From: Eunapius fragilis
Taxonomy: Eukaryota > Porifera > Demospongiae > Spongillida > Spongillidae
Direction of reading: 5' to 3'
Assembly (NCBI GenBank): GCA_963681505.1
Contig: OY811985.1
Span: forward strand, 4,421,865 to 4,485,864
DNA: 64,000 nucleotides
Shown one piece after another: positions 20,618 to 33,365 of the stretch. Every line of letters starts with the position of its first letter. The stretch's first letter is position 1. The position numbers were made by a program, and so were the translations under genes. A model generated the notes under the pieces. It was not told where the DNA came from. It saw nothing but the letters and a program-made list of their open reading frames with translations, and ran no database searches.

Positions 20618-23005
20618 AGTTCGACAAATTATTCGCACAGGGAAAAAAGACCGAAAAATCAATTTTGATTTATGAGTAGATTTAATACATGAAATGTTGG
20701 ATTTCCATATGATTTATCGTTCCGCGAATCCAGCAATTTATTCCATAGATGATACGAAATCAGTTAATAGATTTCCATTATGAATATACATGAATGAAAT
20801 CATTTACACGATTTTTCAGATGCTTTCCGGTGACAAAATCGTTTACAAAATGCTGTGTAGTAATTGAGTTGCATTTATCACATGATTCTTTATGAAATTG
20901 ATTTTATAATTGATTTCTGAACTGTTGATCATATTATTCCTACTAGGTACATTTAATGTGACCAAAGGCATAAAATAAAAATTCACATGCATACAAAACA
21001 AAAATGTCTACATCACATTGGAAGTTCATAAACATAGAAGAATGTACTTTTCCCCCCATAGGTACAATTGTACGGCGATTGATGAATCTCCTGGGGCTTA
21101 TTATTCTATCTGTTCTATTCGACCAAACACTGCACGGTGCCTTCGAACTGATGAGTATGAGTACAAGGAACGTCCCTTACACATCTTGCAGTTGCACTTG
21201 TCTGAATAAAGTTTCCTTCTTTCGAGAGCGATGCATTCTCTAGCTCTATATTTCGCTCACCAGTTTATTTCAATTCACACATGCGCAGTTACCTTCACAC
21301 CTTTTCACGTGTTTATGGTGGCGAAAAAAAGGATCAAGCTCAAGGACATATGCGGCTAATGCTCAAAATGATGAAGAAATGGAAGATGAAGTGTACCTTC
21401 TAAGGCAGAGAGTGAGATTGCTTGAAGGCCGGGTTCAGGGGACTGGAGAAAGAGTTTGAAAAGTCAAAGCAGTAAATGCCAGCGAGTAGTAAGTTAAAGC
21501 AATACATGTAGGACATGTATACAATTCATGTATTCCATCTCAGAGGATTCTTCACCTCCGCTTAGGAAATAATACCTCTTGTACGTTCGTAACTCATGCA
21601 ATATGTACAAATATATTTATATACGGCGCGCATCCAATAGAGAGTTTTGCAAGACGTTTTTTGAGCAGTTTTCAAAGCAGCTAGCTGAAGTCCTTAAGTC
21701 CAAAATGTGGAGTGAGCTGAAACCGGAGTTCCAGAAAAACCTGGCTGATTCTGTCCAAGAGAATCTTGGATTGCATGGCTATCCCGCTGCTTCAAACAAG
21801 CAGATTAATAAGAGAATAAAGGTAACCGCCACTATCTAGTACTATAGTGTATTGTATAATCCATGTAGGATTATTGCACCATTCGAAGGTCTACTATCTT
21901 GACTAATGCAAGTCCTGCTCTAAAGCAGAAGCGACGCCTCTTTCTTAAATGCAGCCGATTTAACTTACGTAAATTATATATATATTTGAACTATATAATT
22001 ATATTTGGAATACAAGATACAATAGAATACATGAAATACACATATTGTTATTGAACATAGATTACATGTACAACGAAATAAAACCCCTAAGTAGTGTACA
22101 GCACACCAAAAAGACCCCCAACACCCAAAGAACACCCATAACCCACATGTCTCAATTAACCCCGTCTACTGACTGCAACAGCCTTGCACGGGATAGCATG
22201 GCTCTTGCATTACAACGGACTAAGGTCAGGTTAAGTTATTATTATTATTATGCTAATAATATTATTACAATAAAAGCTACTAGACCTATATAGAATGCAT
22301 GCTGCTGATTGTGTGTGCTATAGCTATGTAGCCTGAGCAGCATGTAGCGCTGATCATGATGTTTTTTATTTTATTTTGTACATGTAGGGGCACGCGATAA
22401 AGCAGTCCAACAAGCCATTCAGCAAGGGGGAGGTACGTGCTGATGATGAAGAAGCTGTGAAGAATATCAGAGTGTCAGTCTCAGCAACAAATCCTAATGA
22501 TTTGCCACCGCCAAACTTCAACAACAGTGATGATGAGCAGGAAGCTAGAGGTATGCGTAAGAAGAGGCAAATTGCAATTTTAACACGGGCCAGAGCATCT
22601 CGACATCAGCACGAATGCCAGGACAGCACTAATGACTTAAATGTAGAGTTTTCCTCAGAATCTGACTGTTAGAATGCATTTTTCTTGCATCTGTAACTTG
22701 TCATGAATCAAAATGTATTTCATAGATGAATCAACACAAAAAATCATATACAGAATCTGAGACTAAATAATTTGCACATTTCATAATTGATTCTATACAT
22801 TCCAAATCAAAACTAGATAAAAGATCAGATTTTGTGATTGATTTTATCACTCAAATCCATTCAAAAATCCGAAATGATTCCCTCTCTCGATTTTTAAATT
22901 GCTATTCAATCAATTATGATTTGCAGAAGATGAATACCTAATCAATTATGCAATCATTTATATGATTCGCGGGCTTTTCCCCCTGTGTTCGATTTTCACG
23001 GACCT
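20618..23005. mobile_element. Possible DNA transposon carrying a small gene
   Basis: The left segment (cgcacagggaaaaaagaccg, about 20632) and right segment (cgggcttttccccctgtgtt, about 22980) are imperfect inverted repeats. Both flanks hold several hundred bases of similar AATCAAT/ATGATTC-rich sequence. The spliced frame at 21634-22672 lies between them. Boundaries and class are uncertain. Confidence 0.35.
21634..22672 (+). CDS. Hypothetical protein, two or more exons
   Basis: Exon 21634-21821 (preceded by ccaatag, followed by gtaacc) encodes EFCKTFFEQFSKQLAEVLKS... with SELKPEFQKNLADSVQENLG, an amphipathic helical segment. It joins in phase to exon 22388-22672 (preceded by tgtag), which starts GHAIKQSNKPFSKGE and ends in an acidic/basic tail with FSSESDC. 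A possible upstream exon at 21329-21460 reads NAQNDEEMEDEVYLLRQRVR, a short coiled coil, but the junction is not clear and no start codon is fixed. I do not recognise the family. The position between possible terminal repeats suggests an accessory transposon protein. Confidence 0.4.
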
Positions 23006-23009
23006 GTGT

Positions 23010-23794
<785 letters not shown>

Positions 23795-24479
23795 ATCGAG
23801 TGATGGCGTATTCTGTTGAGTTAATTCCGAGCAGGATTGAGAAGCGATTCGGTGGTTTATTGCATTTACCAACAAAACCTTACACTCAAGGCCAAGCAGG
23901 AGAAGCTCTTTTATCTGTACAAGTCGGGATGTGTTTGCTTGGTTTACAACTGGCACAGAGAGTCAATTTGCTACCAACTACTACTGTTCACAAGCATTTC
24001 CATATTAATCATATACGTTACTATTCCATTCCATCCCGCTCAATGCTCTCTTGCGAAGGTAGTGGAAGCCTGGACAAGGCATCAGCATTCGAATGCTGTG
24101 AAGTCTTTCGATACTTATGTGTGTGCACGTTGCGTATTTCGAAATGGAGAGCACTACGAAATTCTATGGGCGAAAGTATATGACCTGGGACGAAGAAAAG
24201 CTAGCGCTGGGAACTAATAGTATATGGAAGGTTTACATGCAAAATTACTACATGCAGTATACGATACCAAGGCTTGGTAATGACCCAGCGCATGCTGTGT
24301 TGTAGTAGCATTGGTCTGTTGAATTGAAACCTCGCTGCTCTTACGCTTTCTTACATTGGTACCTTCAGGTAGGTCTGTGAGGTTCTGAAAAGAACCAGTA
24401 CCAGATGTAGATTGACCCAATTGAGCAGTACGAACACACCGCATGCGCACTAAAACATTGCCAAATGTCGATACCGGTG

Positions 24480-25415
24480 TCAGAGGCATAAATGACTCCC
24501 AGGCATAAATGACTCCCCCGGTCATTTACGCCTAAGGTGTAAATGACTCCTCCTAGGCATATATGACTCCCCACGTGAATTCCATAGCCACGTGTAGTTG
24601 TTGAAGTGAGAAAGCTCGCTCTCATGGACAAGGAAGAATTCAGTGTTGTCGAGGATTACCTGCGTAGGAATCAATATCCCGGCTGAGGGAATTTCGAAGG
24701 GAGATAAGGCCAATCTAAGACGCAAATGCAAAAACTTCAAGTTCAACTGTGGAGTGCTCTATTTCAAAAGAGTAAAGAAAGGCGAAGGTGATGGGGAAGG
24801 GTGGAAGATTTGTGTTAGAACTGAAGACGCATTCTCGAGTCATGCCATGCTGGGATTGAAGGTAAAACTGAACGTATATATTATTCAGCCTGTACGATAA
24901 TTTTATACAATGTAATACAGTGTGATCAATTCCAACAGTGGTACCATTTCCGTTGCATGAACATTCAGCAAAAAAGTGTTCCTGCATCATGGTTGTGCAT
25001 GAATTGTCGATCTGTAATATAAGTAGCAAGCAGACTGTGATATTATTTGTCTTTGTCAATACGCATTAGCTCCAACTTCAACCTTCCCAAGGCAGGAGTC
25101 GATTTTGTCTAGGCAGATAACAGGAGAATAATATACATGCATGTACATGTACGCCTTGGCAAGGATCGACGGGGAGTTAATCATGCCTAAGGCTGTAATA
25201 ACTCCCGGGAGTCACTTTTATCAGGGGGGAGTCATATATGCCTAGGCGTGAATGACTGGGGAGTCATATATGCCTAGGCGTGAATGACTGGGGAGTCATA
25301 TATGCCTAGGCGTGAATGACTGGAAAGTCAAATACGCCTAGACATATATGACCGGGAGTCATATATGCCTAGGCGCGAATGACTGGGGAGTCAAAATTTA
25401 GGGGAGTCATTGGCG
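24480..25415. mobile_element. Nested element with multi-copy inverted ends
   Basis: The left end has several copies of aggcataaatgactccc and related forms (24486-24575). The right end has five or more copies of the inverse, ggagtcatatatgcctaggc, in a ~34-bp tandem array (25165-25410). The two ends are thus complex terminal inverted repeats around a body holding an integrase-like relic. Confidence 0.55.
24610..24890 (+). pseudogene. Retroelement integrase N-terminal relic
   Basis: The frame starts MDKEEFSVVEDYLRRNQYP and shifts once near 24680 into KGDKANLRRKCKNFKFNCG, then VLYFKRVKKGEGDGEGWKIC. This resembles the region just before the HHCC zinc-binding domain of integrases of Gypsy/Ginger-type elements. 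It ends before the HHCC motif, so it is a fragment with at least one frameshift. Confidence 0.5.
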
Positions 25416-25460
25416 ACTATGACCCAATAATACGGTTGGGAACGAGGCTAATAACCGACT

Positions 25461-27142
25461 GAAGCCGGACGGTTACTGTAATTGTAAAAATCCAGCTTAC
25501 TTATCTTTTACAGGACAAAGTTAAAATGGCACTAAATTTATAATATAACCTGATTACGGCTCCCACCAGCGAATCCAAGCCCTGCACTTCCGTGTTAATG
25601 CATACCATATATATATGACAAGAATGCAAGTATCGAGGGGCGAGGTCTATTGAACATACCATACTAGTACCCTTTTAGCTTAAATACCCACGCCTTCTCA
25701 CGACAAACACTGAACATAGAACATCACACGGTCACACTGACATCAGTACACAACTGCTATACATGAATCTCTAGCTGGGCGGAGGGCATACTAATTACCT
25801 AAAATTTGAAAGGTGACCCCACACCATCCAGGAAAAACCCCGTGGCAAACCCTCTAGCAGGGGAAATCCACCTTTTTATAAAATTAACCACTACCTAGCA
25901 CCGCTCAGCACATACATGACATAAAAACACAGTTCCACTCTTTCTATGAGTCCCTCACTTCATTGGAGCTCCTCTGAAAACAAAATCAAGGACAACCTGC
26001 ACTTGCCCTGAATATGAGCAGAACATGATAAATCGCCATCCGTATAACACAACTATAAAAAAGCAACCGAAAATCAACTTGCTTGATGTGCACGACGCTC
26101 AGAATGACACTATTCACTCTTTCACAAGTACTTATACACCCACCATGCATGAGGCTATAATCCAATTATCGGAGGGAGCATAGTTTCTGTCTAATTCCCT
26201 TCGTTCAACTGACAGAAGCGTGTATTTACATGCCGCGATGCTGTATACAGTGCATATTATCTTTTGTTACGCAACAGATGATTAGTGGAGCGGTGCCATG
26301 TATCCAACCCTGTTGCTTTGATCGGATTGTTGAAATTAGCTGCCTAGTAGCAGTAATTAATGCGCTTGGTAGCAGTAATTACTACAGTAAAAGCGAATTC
26401 CCACAAAGAGGCTAACTGAAATACACTACATATGATTATTTCGTAGTGCTATATTGGCGGACTAGCTGACTCCATGCACATGCACACATGTGAGGTGTGG
26501 GGGGAAAAAGCATGCTGTATTGCTCCATATATCAGGTGGAAAATCCATGTATATGCAGTAAAATAGACCCGGGAATTGGGAAGGTTTGACTGGCTGAACA
26601 GTGCATGCAAATATGCATGCATGGGATATACAATAACTGTTGACTAACTGCTTGAATTACTAAGTAAGCAGATTGGAATTTCCGAGGATGGTTTTAACGG
26701 ATCAGTATGCAGTCTGTGCAACATGTACGCATGAGATGCAACACTCTTGATGTATTTTCACCAAAACAACTAAGCGGCTTGAAACTCATTTCTTGCATGC
26801 ATGCAAAATTAAACTATAGGTAAACGGAATTCAGTGGAAGCATTTTATACCGTTATGCGCAATGATAAATATAGTGCCAAGGCGCGATTGGTTAGGAGTA
26901 GATTAGTAGAGTAGGGGCCGAAGGGTAACGTTTAGGGTCCATTTAACTCACCCGTCTCTCCGAAAAGAAAACTTTCTCTATTTTTCTCTCTGGCTGCTGG
27001 GTCGCGCTATGTTGGCGCCTTCGCGGCCGTATGCTGTGGCGCTACACTCTGCACTCCTGATAATATCATTTTATAACTGCCATGCACGCATGGCACGACC
27101 GACACAAAACTTGTTAATTCATGCACATATAGGCAAATGTCA
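25461..27142. other. Intergenic, no gene seen
   Basis: Mostly AT-rich with TATA-like runs. Nothing recognisable up to the cystine-knot gene, whose 3' flank this is. Confidence 0.5.
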
Positions 27143-27604
27143 CTACAGCCCCGTGTTTGTCGTATTATTGGCATCTGTTACCCTCGCTGGGACCACGCCG
27201 CAGAGGCTGCACTGGCACGAAATCACTGCTGCAACTTGAAACGCGAGCGTTTCTGTCCGTCCTTTACACACGAAATCCACTTTTCGCTCAGACTTCCGAT
27301 ACACTGTTGGCTGACAGCAAGAGCAGGAAGAACTCTTATACGGAAAATGTTTGCTGTACACAGAAAACGAGTTGCACGCACCGGTACAAAATGGAACAGA
27401 ACTTAGAATGCCTTGAGAGCAATCTTGCCGCCAAGGGTGATTGATGGGGATGTCTTTCCAGGTCTTTATGCAGTTGGACGTAGTGTCGGTAGAGGAGTCG
27501 TTGGAAAAGATCATGGTCGAAGATCTGAAGCCTCGCCACCTATTGCCGCTCGCTTGCATACAAAGCAACTCCATAGCTACTAAAAGAACAGACAGTTTCT
27601 GCAT
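27143..27604 (-). CDS. Secreted cystine-knot (CTCK) protein, Norrin/VWF-like
   Basis: An intact 153-residue single-exon frame on the minus strand. It begins with a signal peptide (MQKLSVLLVAMELLCMQASG). The mature part carries the cystine-knot spacing: C45, C62, C73-T-G-A-C77, C94-S-C-C97, C113, C130-Q-C132 and C135. The CxGxC and CxC pairs that build the knot ring are both present. SSSCSCCQP, V-x-F-x-C-K-G and ISCQCSLC follow the pattern of Norrin and of the VWF/mucin C-terminal knot more closely than BMP or DAN proteins. Sequons occur near N35 and N146. It is expected to be secreted as a disulfide-linked ligand; a link to Frizzled or BMP signalling would be inference. A TATAAAA lies about 70 bp upstream on the same strand. 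Frames on the plus strand here are shadows. Confidence 0.8.
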   Translation of the reverse strand: MQKLSVLLVAMELLCMQASGNRWRGFRSSTMIFSNDSSTDTTSNCIKTWKDIPINHPWRQDCSQGILSSVPFCTGACNSFSVYSKHFPYKSSSCSCCQPTVYRKSERKVDFVCKGRTETLAFQVAAVISCQCSLCGVVPARVTDANNTTNTGL

Positions 27605-27673
27605 CGCCTTGGGGATGAGAAGTCAAAGTGACAGTGTATAGGAATTCTTCACGGACACATGCAGGCATGCACA

Positions 27674-27680
27674 TTTTATA
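27674..27680 (-). promoter_or_regulatory. Possible TATA box of cystine-knot gene
   Basis: TATAAAA on the minus strand, 70 bp upstream of the ATG at 27604. It would place transcription start about 40 bp before the ATG. Positional inference. Confidence 0.45.
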
Positions 27681-28134
27681 CGCAGATAGACCTGTAAGCT
27701 CGCAAAATGTATACCTATAACACAGTGAACTTGCTTCAGTAGTATGATAACCCAATTTCCTGCTCCGGCGCACAGCCCGATTTCTATATATAACTGAAGT
27801 GAAACAGCAGACGGTTGCTTAAATATTATACTAACCGCGCCCGTTACTCGAAATTCTTTCAGTCGCATAATTGCAAACCTGGAGGCGTGGTATGGCGTGT
27901 GAAAATGCTTTAGATTCAGTAAACCAGCTAGGTTGATGCATAAGGACGTCTTTATACTTAAAGAATAATTATGCAATTCTGATCAGTAGCATGTGTATAT
28001 CCACCATCATTATACATATGCCTCCTGGCATGCATTTGAATTGTATCCCAAAATGGAACGCGTCGTTGTATTGTACGTTGCTATGAGCACTTCAGTATTT
28101 ATAAGTGTTAAATTCCGTCGTAGGCTCGCAATCT
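27681..28134. other. Upstream flank of cystine-knot gene
   Basis: No gene seen. A minus-strand frame at 27623-27976 lacks recognisable features and overlaps the likely promoter. Confidence 0.45.
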
Positions 28135-28400
28135 AGAGCTCTTTCATCGCGTGACTTAATAGCATTCATCTTCTAATTAGTCCGCCATATTGGTGCTCGG
28201 AGAAGTATGGGTAGTTTAGGATTACTTCAGAGTGTCGTTTAAATTGTGGTCTAACACATGACTAATTTTTGTAAAAATACTTGTACCCTCGGAGCGCGTA
28301 TCAAAAGTACCAAAACTATATTTCCGAGCACCAATATGGCGGACAATAAAGCAATTAACGCAATTAAAGCCCACGCGTCATGTGACCATGAAAGAGCTCT
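28135..28400. mobile_element. Foldback element
   Basis: Arms 28135-28204 and 28320-28400 are inverted repeats: agagctctttcat at the outer edge and ccgccatattggtgctcgga inside. The centre is not palindromic. No coding potential. Confidence 0.8.
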
Positions 28401-28604
28401 ATACACATGAAACTTACAAGGTAAATGTCTCAGTAGAATGATTCCTTTGTAAGCTATATTTATATACCACCGTAACGGTTATGGTATACATGCACTTTAT
28501 ATTTTATCCACTTGAATAAAATGTGTAAAGTGGAAAAAAAGACTCCAAATCAAAAATTGAATTGAACACCTACATTCTGATACAGACTGTATACAGTTAA
28601 TTTG

Positions 28605-28995
28605 TATCGACATTACACTGTATTCAGTCACTGTATTCAGTCTGTATCGACATACTGTATTCAGTCTGTATCGACAGACTGTATTCAGTCACTGTATTCA
28701 GTCTGTATCGACAGACTGTATTCAGTCACTGTATTCAGTCTGTATCAACAGACTGTATTCAGTCACTGTATTCAGTCTGTATAGACAGACTGTATTCAGT
28801 CTATATCGACAGACTGTATTCAGTCTGTATCGACAGACTGTTTTCAGTCTATATCGACAGACTGTATTCAGTCTGTATCGACAGACTGTATTCAGTCTGT
28901 ATCGACAGACTGTATTCAGTCTGTATCGACAGACTGTATTCAGTCTGTATCGACAGACTGTATTCAGACACTGTGTATTCAGTCTGTAACGGAAT
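28605..28995. repeat. Minisatellite, 24-bp unit
   Basis: Units of gactgtattcagtctgtatc plus gaca, mixed with a shorter cactgtattcagt variant in the first half. About 17 units; the second half is nearly perfect. Confidence 0.95.
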
Positions 28996-29121
28996 GTATA
29001 CAGCCTCTATCAGGATGTGGGTGCTCAATCAAGCGTTTATTATTTTGGTGATTTTTTTTTCTGCTGTGGCACTATGAAAAACAAAAACTGAAAATTGACA
29101 TAATATAGGGTGGTGTACAGT

Positions 29122-29300
29122 ATAGATCATATTCGATGAACAATGAATCTCATTGTAATGCGTTCAATTGGATTAACGGTATTCCTCCAATACTTTAATG
29201 GGCCATTCCTTCAATACACAAGTACTGGAGGAATACAGTTAATCCTATTCCAATTTAAAAATGTAAATAAATGCAATTCATCGTTCATCGAATAAGGTCT
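29122..29300. mobile_element. Foldback element
   Basis: The left arm (attcgatgaacaatgaat, then ggattaacggtattcctcca) pairs with the right arm (tggaggaatacagttaatcc, then attcatcgttcatcgaat). MITE-like and without coding potential. Confidence 0.75.
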
Positions 29301-30035
29301 ATATAAGCCCCATTTTCAGGACAAGCCATAGAAACGTAACGCTCGCGTTGCTAATTATGAATTCAGTGTCTTAGTCCAATTTTGGATGCGTAATGATCAT
29401 TCGGTAGAGGCACTTCTGAGTTCTGACAGAAAATGAAATGTTTTTTGATAACTTTTAAAAACTACCCACAATGGTAATTTTGATGGACACTGCCCCGCCA
29501 TAATTCTGCTCATTTGTATTTTACCAAATTATCCTTTTTGATGCTTACGGTAAAAAAAAAAGTTTGTGTCACGGGTGAAATATTTTTTTTTCGTATTATA
29601 TATATATATTTACACGTTTTACGGAGGGACACATGAAGCGTTCTATAAATAGAACAAGTGGTTTCAACGGGGAGGCCGTCTTATCACTAGCAGTGCGTTG
29701 TAACAAAGTTGAGAGCAGCTGTAAGGTATATGCATGTTGGAAGCTGCATGAAAACTTTGTCTCTATCTTCTGTTTGTTTATTAGAAATGCATCCAACTTC
29801 ATTACCGGGTGCAGTACGTGTGAACGCGCCGCGCCATCTAAGACTCTGCAGTCTAAAACAGATCCTTCTCCCTCCCCCCCTCCAAAAAACACGCAAGGTT
29901 GACTCGTGAACAAGGATAACTGCGTACCAGCGACGACAATAAGGGCTGGAGAAAAGATGGTTCGATCCAGAATCCCTACTACATGTGCACCACATAAGGT
30001 TTTCTGCCTTTATTGCAACGTACCAGGTGTAGTGT
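29301..30035. other. Intergenic, no gene supported
   Basis: Overlapping short frames on both strands at 29596-29913 lack domains. The right edge may belong to retroelement relic C. Confidence 0.4.
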
Positions 30036-30322
30036 CGGCCACAGCTGCTGCCCAGGCCACTGAGTCTAGGAAACACCACGCCAATGACCCCAAGTACACA
30101 GATCTAGGATGGGTATGTGTCCCTATGGTCATTGAAACATATGGAACTTGGGGGAAAAGAAGCCACTGCCATTATCTCCTCTGTAGCCTCTAGACTTGCA
30201 ACCTCCATGTGTCGGCCAAAGTCCATCGTACATGTACTTAATGAGATCTATGGCCAACTGAATCTCCCCCTGGTCAAGGCTAATGCTACAGCTATCTTCT
30301 CTAGGATAGCTTGTCTACTGTA
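30036..30322 (+). mobile_element. Retroelement relic C (extreme C-terminus)
   Basis: Encodes AAAQATESRKHHANDPKYTD, then LGWVCVPMVIETYGTWG. After a one-base slip near 30155 it continues ATAIISSVASRLATSMCRPK and ends with ANATAIFSRIACLL. It is homologous to the C-terminal tails of relics B and E, so it is a severely 5'-truncated copy. Confidence 0.75.
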
Positions 30323-30410
30323 GAGCTGTACTTTGTATTTAATCAGTGTTGTTTCTATATATTCATGTTATTGGATGGCCAGACGGGATGCTAGCCGAGA
30401 AATGGTTATT

Positions 30411-30438
30411 ATTATTGTTATTATTATTATTATTATTA
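30411..30438. repeat. (ATT)n microsatellite
   Basis: About nine ATT units in AT-rich sequence just downstream of relic C. Confidence 0.85.
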
Positions 30439-31369
30439 TGGTTGTGAATAATTTGATGATTTCGAATAATAACTTTATAAGTTTAGTGGTATGTATGTAT
30501 TGTGTAGTATGTGTAGTTATAATAATAATTAAAATTGAATAGTAAATGAATAATAACAAGTATCCATATCAAATGTCGCCATGCAAACCCCACTCCATAA
30601 TTGAAAGATACTTATTAATGATTTTTGCACAATGAGATTTATTAAGTGAAAACACACTTGTCCCAAATTTTGTTCAGGACAACTTCGGTTGTATACAGGA
30701 CAAAATATCAAGTGAACATGTATGCGGTCCATGAAATTTTCATACATCAACAAAAAGTGCTACCCAACACCCCAAAAAAAGTTATCGCAAGTGGGATTTG
30801 CACCGATATTTGCATGGCGCGTATAGTAAAATGAACAATTGGATGAAGATAACACGTTATTTCCACATTTTCAAGTCTTATGATGCTTGAGCGGGCAATC
30901 TCGTCAACGAAAGTGCATGGATCGAACTCGTAATCTAAAACTGTATACGCGGGACATGATAAAACAATTGACCTCTGAACATGCGTGTATACATATAGCA
31001 CTCTAAAAAATACCTGACACCGGATTATGAAAATATTTAATAGTACGCCGAACATGATGATCGTAATGCCCATATACAAGCGCGTTCACATGTTAGTGAA
31101 CATGACGGAACATGGCACAAAGGATAAATCATATGTCATATCATGTTCATTATAACATGTGAACTCTCACCCATTTATGGGCAATGCTTGGTTTACATAT
31201 CACCTAAAACCCATAGGACCTAAACACTCAGGTATTTCCGGAGACAGTGTTTTAATATTTCATTTATCCTTGCCTTTAAATTGCTTTGTTTAACCCGTGG
31301 AAAGGCATGTCTTTACTTGATTGATGGCACGTATCCTGAGGGTACCGGCAGCGAAAAATGAGTCATCAG
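30439..31369. other. Intergenic with a small hairpin
   Basis: AT-rich. The segment 31084-31105 (gttcacatgttagtgaacat) is inverted at about 31139-31162 (tcatgttcattataacatgt). No gene seen. Confidence 0.45.
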
Positions 31370-31985
31370 ACAAAAGGCTGCAAAACTTGCTTTGAGAGAT
31401 GGAGAGGTCTTCTACAAAAAAACCCAACAAGAATTCGACTGGGCAAAAGGTATATATATATAAACAAATATTGCGCTCTGTATGGCATCCATGCACTGAT
31501 GACTTTGATCAAACAGGAGGTATTTGAAATCAGATACGTTCGCGGTAGCGAGGAAAGGTGCCGCATCTTGAAAACATGCCATGTGGATCTAACATCTGGC
31601 ATATGGGTGCCAAGCGTACTTCCCATCGCGTTTTTTTTTTTGGAAAGGGGATATAGAAAGTGTGGTAAATATTGAATAACATCTCTCTCATTTCTCATTA
31701 CATATATGCTTCGTGTACAGATCTCTACCTGTGACCTTTGTCAAAGGAATAACAAGAAAATGTCCATTAATGTTCCCATGCAGTTCATATCTGTTCAATC
31801 TGGCATCACTTGGGCATTGATTTCGTTGGCCTATTTCACCTAAGTCCAACTTGAGAAATATTTACAATTGATTATTTCCCAAAATGAGTAGGAGCTGTTG
31901 CTCTTCCAACCAAAGAAGCATCAGTATGGCGCGGGATTCGTCCAAAAGTATGTCAGCTCTATACCGCACTATCTGGCTAAATCAT
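31370..31985 (+). pseudogene. Integrase relic (zinc domain and catalytic core start)
   Basis: Across several frames one reads EVFEIRYVRGSEERCRILKT, then a C-H-V-D...S-G-x-x zinc-finger block, DLCQRNNKKMS, HHLGIDFVGL and VGAVALPTKEAS. These match, in order, the HHCC domain and start of the DDE core of Gypsy/Ginger-type integrases. At least three frameshifts and internal stops disrupt it, so it is non-functional. Confidence 0.6.
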
Positions 31986-32078
31986 GTGTATATACCTCCA
32001 TTCATTAGGCATATATACCCTTCATTTCTTACAAGTAAAGAAAAACATTCACTGGTAAGAAAGTTGGTGGGATATAGG

Positions 32079-32251
32079 AATTGGAGGCAAAGGTGGTGTA
32101 AAAAGGAGGGGAACAAGGTTTTTGGAAAAGAAAAATTCTATATTTAGCACTTCTTTTGGTTCCGTACACGTGCTAAATATAGGATTTTGTCTCATTTTCC
32201 TTTCCCCAAAACCTTGCTCCCCTCCTTTTTACACCACCTTTGCCTCCAATT
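32079..32251. mobile_element. Foldback element with ~71-bp arms
   Basis: 32079-32150 (aattggaggcaaaggtggtg ... tatttagcac) is the near-perfect inverse of 32170-32251, with a ~20-bp loop. It would form a long hairpin if transcribed. Confidence 0.85.
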
Positions 32252-33365
32252 CACTTGTTTCCTCTATTTTTTAATTATTATTTTAATGTATTGTTGATGA
32301 TATTTGTGAACACTGGCAAGTGTTGACAAGTTATAGTTATAACGTAGCCGCTTTAATTGAAGCACTTCAATTACTGTCACGAGCAGACGCCCGCTTTTGT
32401 TCAGGATCGGCATTGTACCGAACGCGGGAGGACTCTAACTCGTGTCTCGATTTTGGAGGTATTCCTCTCGTCGTTTAGCTCTCCTCTTTTGTTGACGTGA
32501 AGGCATTTTGACAAAAACAACATCGCTAGCCAAAAGGTGGGAACAAAACTGCGATCAAATGAAATATAACACTGCGCAATTCTAAGAATGTCGCAATGTG
32601 AACGCTTAATATAGCACTTCATATTACGTAATGATTACGTATATCAGTTTTATGATATATCTAGGAGATTCTAAAGCGATTGGTATAATGTGCGCTCTTT
32701 AAAACCATTCCTATCCCGAGTTATACTCACCCGAGAATTAGAAGACGACGAGGAGAAGAATTGGTCTGGGAACGAGCTTTTGTGTTTTCTTAAGCAAACA
32801 GTTTGAAGACTGGAACAAAACATACAAATGACCGTATTTGGCCTTCTGGTTCTATAGCAACAAAGAGCTAAACTATCCGTTTCTTCGCATGCGAGTTATA
32901 CGCGGGTCGCTTTTTTTGTTAATGATTTCACGATCCGGGTCAATTCCTATATAGGAACTACTAACGTAGTTCCTGATACTGTATACCTCAGCGCATCCTC
33001 CACATTGGGTGTATATGCCTCCGCATTGGGTATATCATGATATTAGTACTCTATTATCTATGGGTATATGTATAAACCTCCACATTGGGTATACCTCCGC
33101 GTTCGGGGGGGGTGGGGTATAGTCTCGCAGGATTACATCGCGTAGCGGTGACGTAATCCATCCGCAGCTGCGATGTGGGTCTGGGTACGACACTATACTA
33201 CACCCATCAAGACCCTAATGGATCATACGGTGTCCCGTACCCAGACCCACACCATCTCGAGTGTCTCGACGTCCCCAATATATGTGTATCGTTTCCGATA
33301 ATTACTTGCGTCACGCTGTCAGTACAAGAGAATACACGAATGGGTAATATGCTAAGTCTGATGTA
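32252..33365. other. Intergenic with short hairpins
   Basis: No gene. Two hairpins are seen: 33129-33158 (ggattacatcgcg/gacgtaatcc) and 33174-33252 (gtgggtctgggtacgacac with its inverse). A short motif (cctccacattgggtatat) repeats about four times at 32997-33100. Confidence 0.5.

Larger units (their letters stand above)
23795..25460. mobile_element. hAT-like TIR element, copy 3, with nested insertions
   Basis: This matches copy 1 over acactcaaggccaagcagga, gtcaatttgctaccaactac and the cgaaatgg...gggcgaa block, then gcgcatgc at about 24290. Family sequence resumes at 24441 (ccgcatgcgcactaaaacat) and again at 25428 (gttgggaacgaggctaataa). The interruptions are a ~145-bp segment and the ~935-bp element at 24480-25415, so younger insertions sit inside an older element. 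Confidence 0.65.
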
